Assembly (NCBI GenBank): GCA_015680685.1
Contig: MNCI01029978.1
Location: forward strand, 329,694-393,693
Source of the DNA: Gnetum montanum
Lineage: Eukaryota > Streptophyta > Gnetopsida > Gnetales > Gnetaceae
Length of the DNA: 64,000 nt
Direction of reading: 5' to 3'
Part shown: positions 23,142 to 34,128 of the stretch, piece after piece
How positions within the stretch are numbered: the first letter of the stretch is position 1
How the letters are laid out: every line of letters starts with the position of its first letter
Position numbers and translations under genes: made by a program
The notes under the pieces: generated by a model
Seen by the model: the letters and a program-made list of their open reading frames with translations, nothing else
What the model was told of the DNA's origin: nothing
Database searches by the model: none

Positions 23142-23550
23142 GTAATTTGTCCCTGTTTCTCCAAAACCCAACATCATGGACCAAGGTTTTATTTGCAGTT
23201 GTATTTTCTCTTTCTGTGTTCTTGCCATGTTTTATCTCTGTAATTTTAATTTCCACCGGTTATAATTCAAGTCATATTGGTTCCACATTTTGGGTTTTGA
23301 GAATCAAGCTCGTTTACCTCAGTATCAATTGTAAATGCCATGCACTTTTTCAAACTAAAATTAGTTGAGAATCCTGTTTTCTTCCATGCTTCAGAATTTA
23401 AGATCTACCCAGGATGAAACACCGATGGTGTATTTCCATTTTCCTCTTGGTTGTGTTCTTGCCATGTTTTATCTCTGTAATTTTAATTTCCTCTGGTTAT
23501 AATTGGGGAAATATGACTTAATTTTAGGTGGGTTGTTCATCATTTTGCAG
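23142..23550 (+). other. Probable 5'UTR intron with internal duplications
   Basis: GT...AG borders with a T-rich tract before the acceptor. A block at about 23210-23270 (TGTTCTTGCCATGTTTTATC) recurs at 23450-23510. The block 23275-23395 recurs within the next intron at 23903-24013. These are old local duplications. Confidence 0.5.
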
Positions 23551-23552
23551 AG

Positions 23553-26485
23553 ATGGGAAATGGCAGAGTGAAGAAGAAGACAGGGCGCAAACACAAGGCT
23601 AAATGGTTAAACAAACCCATGGCCTTGGCTGAACTCATTCTGGAAATTTATGATGAGGATTTGCGTGAAAATGCTCTCAGATGCCTAAGCACTCATCTCA
23701 ATGAGGTCAGTTTTTTAGTTTTATGTGGAAATTGGCTCTGAAACATTAAAAGTTTTAACCCTCTTCTTGCAGATATGAAATCATAGCCTGATGCTTAGCA
23801 TCGCTTATTAGGTTATGTGTAAATTGGCTCTGAAACTTAAAAAAATTTTAGCGCCTTGCTGAAATGGGTTGTTAACGGGATCCTTGACATTGCATATTGG
23901 TTCTGCGTTTTGGGTTTTTAGAATCAAGCTCGTTTGCTGCAGTATCGATTGTAAATGCCATGCACTTTTCAAACTAAATATAATTCGGAATCCTTTTTTG
24001 GTTGAGTTTCAGAGTTGATATTGCCAAGTGCCTAATTATGGTATGGATATGTTTTTATCAATTTATCTATTAATGTAACTCTATCTACTATTTTGACTCC
24101 TTCGAATTCTTCCTTCACTTAGTCGGGCATTTCGACTGTTCTGCCATTTGAATCCAGATACAACAACCGTGCCCATTAAAAATTTCTGGTATTGCGACCT
24201 TGCTATATTCTGATCAGAGCTAATGATAGTTGTTTGCCTGCTGCAGAAGAGAACCCAAGAACCTGAGAAGTACAAGATAGCAGCATTTTACATCTATCAT
24301 GGATACGGTGTTATGCCAATACTGCTGCAGGTACAAGTCAAAGTAGTCCTGAGATATGTATTATTATTGTTGTTGCATTTGCCATCGTTGAAAATATTTA
24401 AATGGTTTCTGGGCAGGAGGTAATAATGGCATATCAAAAACTACTTTCTGGAAATTTTAATATCAGAGCTTCAAAGAGACTATCCAATGTGTTGACATTG
24501 TTTCAGGTATCCAATCCTATTTTTCTCTCGTCATTCAATCATTTGATTAAGTGGGGAACTAGCTACTAGCATTCAGTTTCAATTTAAAAGTTATTTTATG
24601 TTGTTACATGATAGTGCTTTGCATTTGAACCATGATCCAAACTAGGGAGTAATATTTGTGATATGATCATGAAAAGCTGTACCGTGCTTGTTTTGAAGTA
24701 ATTTCAACCTCCATAATGTTGGCAAAAAGGTTTGTGTAAGCATGATTCCATCAATGATCAACATTCATAAAAACACTAAATCGTGTATTGTGCTTGTTAG
24801 ATAATGTCTTTATTCCTTGAAGTGGGCAAATGCTCTGCTCAATAGATCCCTGTGGTCTTTCAAGGGGTGTAATAATATTTATAATAGTAATAAGATATTT
24901 TCAGTTTCATTTTCATTTATATTATTACCCTATATTACTCTAATAAATCGTTCACATCGATCATATTCAGGTTATTGCTGCTTACAAGGAAACCAGAGGC
25001 ATGTTCGTGAAAGGTAACATGCTGTATGTATATTTTCATATTCAGATTCTTGTACAGTACAAGTCTAATGTTCCATGAAATAATTTTCTTATTCTGGTCT
25101 TCAAAGTAACACATAAAAATTTAAAAATAATTGAATATTCAGACTTTGGTGTTTACTTTTTTAAAAAGAGGAAAATCATTCTTAACCATCATTATTTGGC
25201 ATGACATTTCTTTATCAGCGAATATTCCCTACTACCTACTACCATTCATACTGTGTGAATCAAGGGAAGACTTCTATGAGGATATCAGAGCCATATCACT
25301 CTCTGTTGTAGGCATCATTATTCAGGTTGGGTTTTCAGATTCATCTACATGTAACTTTACCATTTACTCTTCTGATGTTTTTTCTTTAACACTGAATTAC
25401 TAATAATTTGCACTGTACTTTTTTTTGTTGGAAATTTATATTTCGAAGTGGCGTGAAACTGCTATCATAAAATGGGCCCTTGATAACGGCATCTTTTATG
25501 CATGTCTGTTAGCTGCTGAGATTGGAGGCCAGCTTTCAAAAGTGGTAATGGTTTTCATTTATGTTTAAGATAACGTGAAAACCAACGCAAATAATTTTTA
25601 ACAAGAAAGTAACTGTCCAGCAATAACCAGAAGTAAAGCTTTTCTGCAGATTGTGATGCACATTGTAGAGTCAGTACTCCAGGACAGTTTTGGGATCTTT
25701 TGCGTGTGTGAAAAAATGAGTTTCACACTTGATAAGATTCTTATCATGTGCAATGAAAATGTAAGATTATACTGGGCTACTTACTGTCATGAAATAGTTA
25801 TGTAGCATTAAATTGTAAATTTAAATTTCATCATGAAATGTTTTTGTTCACTGTATTTTGGGATTTTGTTGTTTCAGATCATGGATTTGAGAGGTGGTCA
25901 GACCTCCTCACCATGCTTTCTATTTCACATCCTTAGATGTTACATTCTTCTATGCAGACATTCCAGGTACATTCATATGTTCTGTTGGCTATATGTTTTG
26001 AGGTGTACTTAAGAGCGAGATTATTTCATGTTTCAATATCTCCCCTAAAAAAAATTTTCTTTCATTATTTGAGGCTTCTTTATCCAGAAATAAAAGGTCA
26101 TTTGAAAATTTAACTACCTTTCATTTTTTGCAGGGCTTTGGACCGAATAAGAGGTGATTTACCTTCAGCTTTTCTTGACAACACTCTCAATGGAATACTA
26201 GAGGTAATTTTCCATTAGTTAATCTTTCTTTCCATGAGAGATCATAGCAAAAGCAGCATTTTCGGTATCAATTTATTTCCAAGATTAACAGGCAGAAGAC
26301 AATTGTTCCATATTAAAATCAAGTGATGTTATTGATCAAAGTATTTCAATTATCTTTGTGCATGTCAGGAGTTTCCGAACATAAAGCAGTTGCTGCATCA
26401 ACTGCTGCTAAATATTGGCAAATTCCAAGATTCCATGTTCCTCAGAGAAGAAAATCTTGTTATGATAGGACTTTGCCAACCTTGA
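23553..26485 (+). CDS. CNOT9: CNOT9/RCD1/CAF40-like subunit of CCR4-NOT complex (10 coding exons)
   Basis: Exons are 23553-23705, 24247-24330, 24417-24506, 24971-25013, 25219-25325, 25449-25544, 25650-25760, 25878-25966, 26134-26203 and 26369-26485. All introns are GT-AG. The phases agree and the product is 319 residues, the usual plant CNOT9 length. The armadillo-like RCD1 domain can be followed throughout. LRENAL near residue 37 matches the first helix. YHGYGVMPILLQ stands for the family's FGTIAALLQ, and RLSNVLTLFQ for NRVCNALALLQ. IPYYLLPFI matches IPLYLYPFL, SLSVVGIII matches SLGVIGALV, GGQLSK matches GSELSK, and ILRCYILL matches IIRCYLRL. CNOT9 is a scaffold that binds NOT1 and recruits mRNA-decay factors and silencing proteins through tryptophan pockets, in cytoplasm and nucleus. 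The N-terminus is short and lysine-rich (RVKKKTGRKHK). The ATG has G at -3 and +4. Substitutions in otherwise very conserved helices make this a diverged paralogue. It is intact as far as can be read. Confidence 0.88.
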
Positions 26486-26621
26486 AAATTTTGGTCTGAA
26501 CAGGACTTTGGCAGCCTTGAATATAAACAACGATGGTCTATGGCTGTACCTTTCAGGCCCATCTCAACATAATTCACAAGTTCCAACATGATTTCTTTTA
26601 TTTTAATTTTGTGTGTCATTT
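26486..26621 (+). other. 3' flank of the CNOT9-like gene
   Basis: Immediately follows the TGA. Probably 3'UTR. No AATAAA was noted in this short stretch. It leads directly into the tandem triplication. Confidence 0.4.
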
Positions 26622-27810
26622 ATGATGCTCCACAATTTTGAAATTGGTTGTAGTTTGCCTAAAGAAGCAAACTTTACCGGTGAATATATTATCACTACTG
26701 GGTAAGATTATTCAAATCCCAGGCCCTCTGTGAAGATAATGTATTATGTGATGGAGCAAGTAAGAAAATTCCTTGTTTGAATTTATGCTACCGTTTGTAA
26801 TTACTGACAAAGAAATAACATCTTTGAGTGTGAACTACAATTTTATTGTCTAATTACTGTTATTTACTTTATCATATTCTGCAGCAATAGTGTTGAAGAT
26901 TTAGATATTATTAGCTTTATCAAAAAAAATTCATGGTTAAGAATCTTATTTTGGATCCTCAAAAGCTCTCAAAAATTCAGTTGATGCCATAAAATCCATT
27001 TAAAGCATCCCAAGTTATGATGCTTCACAATTTTGAAATTGGTTGTAGTTTGCCTAAAGAAGCAAACTTTACTGGTGAATATATTATCACTACTGGGTAA
27101 GATTATTCAAATCCAAGGCCCTCTATGAAAATAATGTATTATGTGATGGAGCAAGTCAGAAAATCCCTTGTTTGAATTTATGCTACCATTTGTAATTATT
27201 CCTTTTGACAAAGAAATAACATCTTTGAGTGTGAACTACACTTTTATTGTCTAATTACTGTTATTTACTTTATCATATTCTGCAGCAATAGTGTTGAAGA
27301 TTTGGATATTATTAGCTTTATCCAAAAAAATTCACGGTTAAGGATCTTATTTTGGATCCTCAAAAGCTCTCAAAAATTCGGTTGATGCCATAAAATCCAT
27401 TTAAAGCATCCCAAGTTATGATGCTCCACCCCACAATTTTGAAATTGGTTGTAGTTTGCCTAAAGAAGCAAACTTTACCACTACTGGGTAAGATTATTCA
27501 AATCCCAGGGCCCTATGTGAAGATAATGTATTATGTGATGGAGCAAGTCAGAAAATTCCTTGTTTGAATTTATGCTACCGTTTGTAATTACTGCTTTCTG
27601 ACAAAGAAATAACATCTTTGAGTGTGAACTACAATTTTTTTGTGTCTAATTACTGTTATTTACTTTATCATATTCTGCAGCAATAGTGTTGAAGATTTGG
27701 ATATTATTAGCTTTATCCAAAAAAATTCATGGTTAAGGATCTCATTTCGGATCCTCAAAAGCTCTCAAAAATTCGGTTGATGCCATAAAATCCATTTAAA
27801 GCATCCCAAG
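26622..27810 (+). repeat. Three tandem copies of a roughly 395-400-bp exon-like unit
   Basis: Copies begin at 26622, 27017 and 27418 with ATGATGCT. Each holds, in order, a FEIGCSLPKEANF-type open segment ending at CTACTGGGTAAG (donor-like), about 180 bp of AT-rich sequence, and TTCTGCAG (acceptor-like). After that comes an open segment reading NSVEDLDIISFI... that stops about 32 codons later. Copy 3 lacks the GGTGAATATATTAT part of the first segment. Identity between copies is high, so the triplication is fairly recent. It could be duplicated terminal exons of the upstream gene or of an unknown gene. I do not recognise the protein. Confidence 0.75.
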
Positions 27811-28057
27811 TGAAAGTAAGAATTTATATTTTCTACCAATGTTCTTCTATAGCAGTCCAGTTTTATGAAATGGGTTGCTGAATGTGGTAACTATTTCTTA
27901 CAAACATTCTAATACATTGACTGTAAACTCGAATATTTGCAGAAATCTGCCCATAATCTCATATGTTTCATTATTAATTTTAGACATCATCAGTTTCCTT
28001 TAATCTTGAGGTTGTTTCTACTCCATGCCAGATCGTATCGCCTATAGCTTGTCTTAG
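27811..28057 (+). other. Intron-like spacer
   Basis: Starts near a GTAAG after the third repeat copy and ends in a pyrimidine-rich stretch with TCTTAG at 28052-28057. No coding signal. Confidence 0.35.
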
Positions 28058-28241
28058 CCTTTTCCTCTGTTTATTGCTGTTGTATCTCCTATTACTGCAA
28101 AGCCTGTGTCCAAGTTCATGTTCCATACCAAAGATGCAAAAAATGTGGCGCTGATTATATTCCTGCCTGGGCTCTCAAATGCTCGCTACATTTCTTTTCA
28201 TGCGGCTGATTGGTTTAACCTGTACCGGTGGTCAACCGCTG
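28058..28241 (+). CDS. Possible orphan exon, two overlapping open frames
   Basis: Bounded by an acceptor-like TTAG and a strong donor, G/GTGAGT at 28242. The frame starting at 28058 is open for 61 codons (PFPLFIAVVSPITAK... to ...WFNLYRWSTA). The frame two bases on is open to a TGA at 28207 and is cysteine-rich. It shows CKAC, nine residues, then CKKCG, preceded by three adjacent cysteines, which is the spacing of a zinc ribbon. Which frame is used, if either, cannot be decided here. The exon may belong with the triplicated segments just upstream. No family was recognised. Confidence 0.35.
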
Positions 28242-29359
28242 GTGAGTTTGAAGATGAACATTTTTTGCATACATTATAGAATTCGTATTTCTAACTACCA
28301 TCATATTTTATCACGATATTATCAGTTCTGTTATTCTGTCAGATGGGGTGTTTCCTCTGTGATATATGTATTATTCTTGGTTACGTGTGTCATCAATGGG
28401 AATGGTGAAATAAGCATTTGTGTCTAAATATTTTCGTGTCTTAGGGAAAAAAAAATTTTAATCAAAAAAACTAATTTGTTCGGCATGTTAATATTTTTAA
28501 CTTTTCATGCATATTTATTAAATTTAAGCAATAAAATTATTTTATAATATATCAAAATAATCTTGAAAGATGAAATACTATATTTATATTCAAATGATTT
28601 CAAAGTTGTTTTTCTGCATCATGACCTTCTATGATTTTTTAATTAACTTTTTAAATCTATGCGAATTTAATTAATTTGTGGAATTGAAACGAAAAATTTA
28701 TTAAGTTCATTGATCTTCTTAAAATATACATGCTTTGAGTTTTGAAAACTAACATTAAGAAAATTATTTAGTTTTATTTACATATCTACATAACAATGTT
28801 AAAAAGGGTAGAGAATAATGCAAAATATGAATAACATAAATGCCAACCATAAACTGCACTACGCAGGTAAATCTTATAATGCAAATCAGTTATCTTATAA
28901 TGAAAGAAATAGCAACACCTAAGTCTAACCTTAATAAGGAAAATGTAAATCAGTTATCTTATAATTTAATATGGTAAAATGAGAAAAGCAAGATGGAAAA
29001 TTTTAGTGATCCAAATGATATGACATAATTTTCAATGGTACAGTAAAGTACATCCTAAATATTATTTCTGATACAAGACTATACATGTTTTCTATGATCA
29101 ATTTTAAGTAATAAATTTCCTTTAAATAATTTCCGAAAGATTTGAAGCATAGGTGAAGGTTGCCCTCAAAGAAGTTATGCCTATGCTATCTCTACATAGT
29201 TCAAAAGTACAATTAACATAGAAGAGAGAGAACAAATTATAACCTAAGTTCTTCGAATAACAAAAAATTGCAACTCTCAAAATAGGTGAAATCAACAAAT
29301 TTTTGTACCTATTCTCTCAATGAAATTTTTTGTACCTATGCTCTCAATGAAACACTAAA
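28242..29359. other. Non-coding AT-rich intergenic DNA
   Basis: No frame, RNA gene or mobile element is recognised. A 20-bp word around 28880 (GTAAATCAGTTATCTTATAAT-like) recurs at about 28945. Confidence 0.4.
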
Positions 29360-31260
29360 TAAATAATGTTGCTCTTTTTAAGCATCTTTGTCACTGAAAC
29401 TATGTGAATTTATTTACAAATATGTGAGATGTAAAGAATAGCTAGTAAAAGAGAACATGTAAAAGCATTGGAAAAACAAGTCCAAAATAAAACAACCATT
29501 CAATCACAGTTACACAAATGTAATAGAGAAATGATAATCCATGGCCATGACCCTACCTTAAAATTGCATCTGCAATGGATATTAGTATAGCAAAAATTGA
29601 TCACAAACAAAACTTATCAAGGTCCATAGTGTAAAAATAAAAATTATAAGCCAACAAAGAAAAAGGACAATTATCAAAATCTTAAAATATGTTCTGATAC
29701 CAACAACTAAGCTCTTTGATTAAAAAAAAAAACAAGTTCAAATTCACATGATATCTTTGCTGTAGGTCTCTACAATCATATTTTTGTCACATGATCCCAT
29801 GCACAACCAAATATCACAAAAACTTATTGCATCCATGCTATTTTATTAAAATAACTTTTAACATAGACATTGTCACAAAGGTCCAACACTTCTCTCTATT
29901 GCTTTATTCTTGAAACTACTACAATGCTTATTGTGTTGATTCCTCCAAAAAAGACACCCAATTTTGTAATGAGTATATACATATTTATCCAAAAGTATAA
30001 TAAAAATTAATCATTCATATGAAAGAATACATACCAAGGGGTGATAGACCCCAGCTAGTTGCTGTAGGGTTTACAACTAGTTACCTGGTGTCCACACATT
30101 GAAACCTTATTCTTTCCTCAAATACTTTATTTTCCCTACAACACAATAAGTTTTCACATTCCTCACCTTGAACTTGCTACATAAAACAAAAATCAGGAAC
30201 GCAGATGCTTTTCCAAGCAACAAGAGAAACAAAAATCAGGAAAAAAGAAAGAAAGAAAAGTTTTTACTAAAGCAATAGCAGGATCATGATGCATAATTAG
30301 CCTTTAGTCATACAAATGTGGAATATAAAGAATTATTGGCAAAAGAGAGAATAGACCATTAACAATCCTTTAAAAATTTCAAAAATATAAAAATGAAAAA
30401 TGAAAATTAATGCACATGGCCCTACCTTAACCTTGAAAATGTAGAAATATTATCTCCAATGATGGCTGTTAGTTTTTTGGGGAAAAAAACAATGGGTAAT
30501 CAATATCAATAAATCCAGATTTACCCGTATGGATAATACCTATGCACCACAAAGATGAAAAAACAAACCTACATTTCTTCCCAATACTTTAACACATGAA
30601 TTATTAGCAAATTAAAAATAGACTATTATCACAACAGCTTTAATAAGTGCTAACAACTAAGCTCTTCAAAATTAAAGGTAAAAACAGAAATTGAAACTGA
30701 CAATTTTGAAATCACTCAATCAAATTCCAATGTCACAGAATTTATTTTATCAAACAACTATATTGATACACATGAATCTACAACCAAGTCCTAACCACTT
30801 CTGTGAATAAGCAATCCTAATAAAGAAAAGAACTCATTAAGGTTTTTATCTGTCAAATCTGCAATATCTTTAACATGGAAATTGTATTTATAGCAAACAT
30901 ATAATGTGAATTTAAATCTGCAATATATAAATGTCTTATCATTGAAACTGTAAATTTATCTGGAGTCTAAATGTGAAATATAAAGAATTATTAGCAAAAG
31001 AGAGAGGAGCAGGGCATTATTACAATCTTAAAAAAATTTAGAATATTTTTTTAAAAAAAAAGACAAAGAAACTGATCATCAATGCATTTGGCCCTGCCTT
31101 GACCTTGAAACTGTAGGAATTTATTTGCAATGTTGTTTCTGTGGTTTTCTCCAGAAAAAAAAAACAAAAACAAAAATAAAATTGTGATGAGTAAAATTAT
31201 ATCATCCAAATGTACAATAAAAATGGACTAGTCATACAGAAGTAAACTTACCTGGGGTGG
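29360..31260 (+). repeat. Three degenerate long tandem repeats
   Basis: The same ordered phrases recur three times. A GAAACT..ATTTA block followed by AAAGAATTATTAGCAAAAGAGA occurs near 29425, 30317 and 30970. A CATGGCCCTACCTTAACCTTG-like block occurs near 29540, 30413 and 31085. A GGGGT..TAAACCCC-like block occurs near 30037 and 31253. Spacing is about 870 and 670 bp. Copies are strongly diverged and AT-rich with no coding content. Confidence 0.6.
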
Positions 31261-32635
31261 TAAACCCCTGGCTGGCTACTTTCTATTCTTTAACTGCTTT
31301 CCTTGAATTGAAGCTTTGGCTTTTGCCCTTGTACTTCCTTTCCGATGCAATACAGTGATTGTTGGCATGATCCACAGGTTGAAATCATTACATGAAACAC
31401 AAAGCAGAGAAAAGAGAAAAGGTTCTTACTAAAAGATGATAGGCTCCTGATGATCTATAACTTTATCATGGGATAGAAGTTGAATTTGTTCCCTCAGGTT
31501 TAAAAATTAGATTATTATGAATACAAATTAGAATTGAAGAAATAAAGATAAATTACTTACCAGGTGCCTACGATAACTTGCAAAAGAAAATATTGGATAC
31601 CAATTCGCTGTTCAGACTTGTTTACAACAATTAAAAGCTAACAATGAAAAATCAAAATTTGAGTTCAGTGCATATCAAAATATATCAGCATTTTGGTTTC
31701 AATCCATCAAAGTTGATTTATTGTTTCCACATTCAACATACTGCTTTAAAGATAATTTAATTGAAAAATAGATTTAATAGCTGTCTTACTAGAAAAGTTA
31801 ATTCCATGTCTCTTATTATGTTTTAGGTTTGCATATAGAGAGGGAGGAATGGAGGGAGGGAGGGAGAAAATCTATTACCTACAATCACAATATAATATCA
31901 TTTATATTAGCATTTAAAAAAATAAATCAAGCTATTATCTTTGATCTTCAATTTCCAATTTTGTCATTGACTGCAACCACTTTCCAAAAAGAAATAGAAA
32001 CATGAAAATAACCTATTTTTCATAGCATGTTAAATCAACTAATATAGGTAATGTTATAAATATATTACTCTTAGACAACCTAAATGTAACTTAACCAATA
32101 AATAATGTTAGCCTCAATTTAAGAGGCCACATTCTTCCCATGGATCAATTTGATGCACCTATTTAATTGTACATTCACCATCAACAAATACAATAGATTC
32201 ATGAAAATGTAGGACAAACAAAAACAGATGTGCAAATAAACATGGTCAGAGGTCTATCTTTCACAAAGAGACTTTATGAGAGCACTAAAGAACGTTATTG
32301 TTTTATAAAAATATTTAGGAGCTTCACGTTAAAATGGAAATGAGGCATCAAATAAAAACAGCATTCTACAATCAGTTATAAAGCATGAGAATTATAGGAC
32401 ATACGTAAGGCTCTATATCCATCTGTGCTTTCTACAAATTGTGAATTTGTCAAAACTTTCACCAAAACATTAAAAAAAAACAGCAAGTTATCATCACAGT
32501 GAAAGAAGCTCTGATTTTTTTATCCTTTTTCTTGTTCAAAGTGTTCGGCAGCATAACCATCTGTTTTCTTCCTTAGCTGAGTTTCTGTCTGTCCCTTGTG
32601 AAAAGCAGAGGAATCTTCATTGCATTTGACATGAA
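31261..32635. other. Non-coding intergenic DNA
   Basis: AT-rich, with a short GGGAGGGA tract at about 31840-31865. No gene or element was recognised. Confidence 0.4.
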
Positions 32636-33320
32636 CGTTAGAAACTCATGGATTTGCCTCGCACTGGGAAAAAAAAAGAGACATCCTCATCGAAGATGAG
32701 CTTTCTGCAGAGAGCAGAAGACACTGCTAGGCCAGCAATGTGACTTGTGGGTTTGCCTTTTATTATGCCCACAGGACAAGAGACATCATCATCAAAGATG
32801 AGCTCCCTGGAGAGAGGGAGTGGACACTACTCCATGGCCATCAAAGGGACTTATGGATTTGCCTTCTACTGGGGCAGGAGAAAAGACATCCCCACCAAAG
32901 ATAATTTTGATGAACCTCCTGCAGAGAAAAGATAACACAGCTCGGCCATCAAAGAAACTCGTGGATTTGCCATTTCTTGGGGCCGGAGGACATGCTTTAT
33001 GGTGATAAGATACTATCCCTTTTTCAGGCCCGGAAAATTCTGTGGAACTTTCCTCATCAAAGACAAGTTTCCTGCACACACAAGGAAACACTCTTCGACT
33101 TGCCTGATGCTGACAGTTACTGATTCTTCTTGAAAAGATTTCTCAGAGTAAGAACCCTTGAATTTTGTGTAATCCAAAACACGTTCAAGCTTCGGGACAC
33201 CCTCATCAAACACAAGTTTCCTGCACATAAGGAAACACTCTTCGACTATCAAGGCTACTACTGAATTTACCTCCTCTTGGAGCAGCAGGGCAAATATAAT
33301 AAGAATGAGATATCGTCTGT
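32636..33320 (-). CDS. Array of repeated exon-like modules, unknown protein
   Basis: The minus strand carries five to six copies of a module. Its translation resembles GKSxSxFDGxAVxSxLC followed by RKLIFDEDVS. RKL-type parts sit at about 33221, 33072, 32919, 32807 and 32705. Each RKL/REL part is preceded by a pyrimidine run and CAG, like a splice acceptor. In at least two copies (33221, 32807) the upstream and downstream halves are in different frames exactly at CAG/G. The last frame runs to a TAA at about 32636. It is either a repeat protein with frameshifts or a tandem series of small exons. No known family is recognised. Confidence 0.45.
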
Positions 33321-33660
33321 TTCACAGTGGGGAAACATGCCCCCTCTGGCTTGCACTGATTCTTCTTTATATTTGCTCTCTGGATTCTTTCCCGTCGCTC
33401 TTCATCAGAACACAACCTTCTATGCAAAACACTGGTGCTGCATTCTGCAACAGTAAGTAATTCTGATTTTGAAGAAGGCACCGTAACTGAACGACTACAG
33501 ACTCTGATAGAATCTCTCTTTTGTACGGGCCCTTTGTTTTTAAGACGACTGCGAAGCATATATGGGCAGGATGCATTTGTAGACCTTTCCTTGGAAGGCA
33601 AAGGATTATGTTGCACCTTATCACTGGTGGTTTGCTTCCGTATTATTTTTTTTTTTTTTT
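33321..33660 (-). CDS. Possible coding segment upstream of the module array
   Basis: A minus-strand frame stays open across this stretch and flows into the first module, giving a basic, serine-rich peptide with SCPYMLRSRLKNKG and CSDEERRERIQRANIKK. The nominal start lies in the A-run at 33643-33662, so the lysine-rich beginning is an artefact and the true start or exon boundary is unknown. Basic composition alone does not give a function. Confidence 0.4.
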
Positions 33661-33695
33661 TTGTTGCAACCACAGCATTGCTTTAATTTTATTGG
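33643..33695 (-). repeat. AATAAA plus A18 run (poly(A)-tail-like)
   Basis: On the minus strand AATAAA at about 33690 is followed some 25 bases later by an uninterrupted A-run of about 18 (T-run at 33643-33662). This is the look of a reverse-transcribed poly(A) tail, so sequence to its right (up to about 34.1 kb) may be a processed insert. No target duplication could be confirmed. Confidence 0.45.
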
Positions 33696-33812
33696 CGAGC
33701 GCCCCTGCCCCGCCTTTTCATCCAGCCTCTGATTCTGGCAGCCTCTGATTTTGCAAGTTTCTGACAAGAAGACTGATTAGAGCTAGGTACCTGGTCCTTC
33801 TTCTTCTTGGGC

Positions 33813-34128
33813 AAGGGTTTGGTCTTCGAAGTTGACGGGAGCAGAAGGTCGAATAGGAGGAACATCCGCAATTTTTCAAGCAGAGCTGATTTCAAGCATC
33901 CACCTTCATTTCATGTTGTGAAACCGCGATCTGCGAAATTTGAGCCTACCACAATCCAAACTCGTTCCAGAACCATGCAGAACCTAGCACATCTGCAGAA
34001 GACTAGAACGATTTGCACTCGCTCGAAAACCCTGGAAAACAAACCAGCTATGCAGAGGACTAAGGCCATCTGAGCTCAAACCCATTCGACCTTCTGCTCC
34101 CGTCAAACCTTCAAAGACCAAACCCACA
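33813..34128. repeat. Foldback: about 37-bp inverted repeats around a 240-bp core
   Basis: GGTTTGGTCTTCGAAGTTGA and onward at 33818-33855 is the near-perfect complement of 34087-34125 (CGACCTTCTGCTCCCGTCAA and onward). Open frames run through it on both strands. The plus one has two similar segments, TRSRTMQNLAHLQKTR and TRSKTLENKPAMQR. It could be a small TIR element, or a gene piece with an inverted local duplication. Confidence 0.55.

Noticed and set aside
23001-23243. 80-codon frame at the 5' end of the CNOT9-like gene as its true N-terminus
   Set aside because: It begins at GTG, no ATG exists in frame upstream back to a stop at 22869, and a splice donor at 23142 ends it. The 23553 ATG after the acceptor has a good context and the right protein length.
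33206-33673. 155-codon minus-strand ORF as a complete gene
   Set aside because: Its start and lysine run come from the A18 tract and its end from a frame change at CAG in the repeat array, so the ORF limits are artefacts. Part of it may still be coding.
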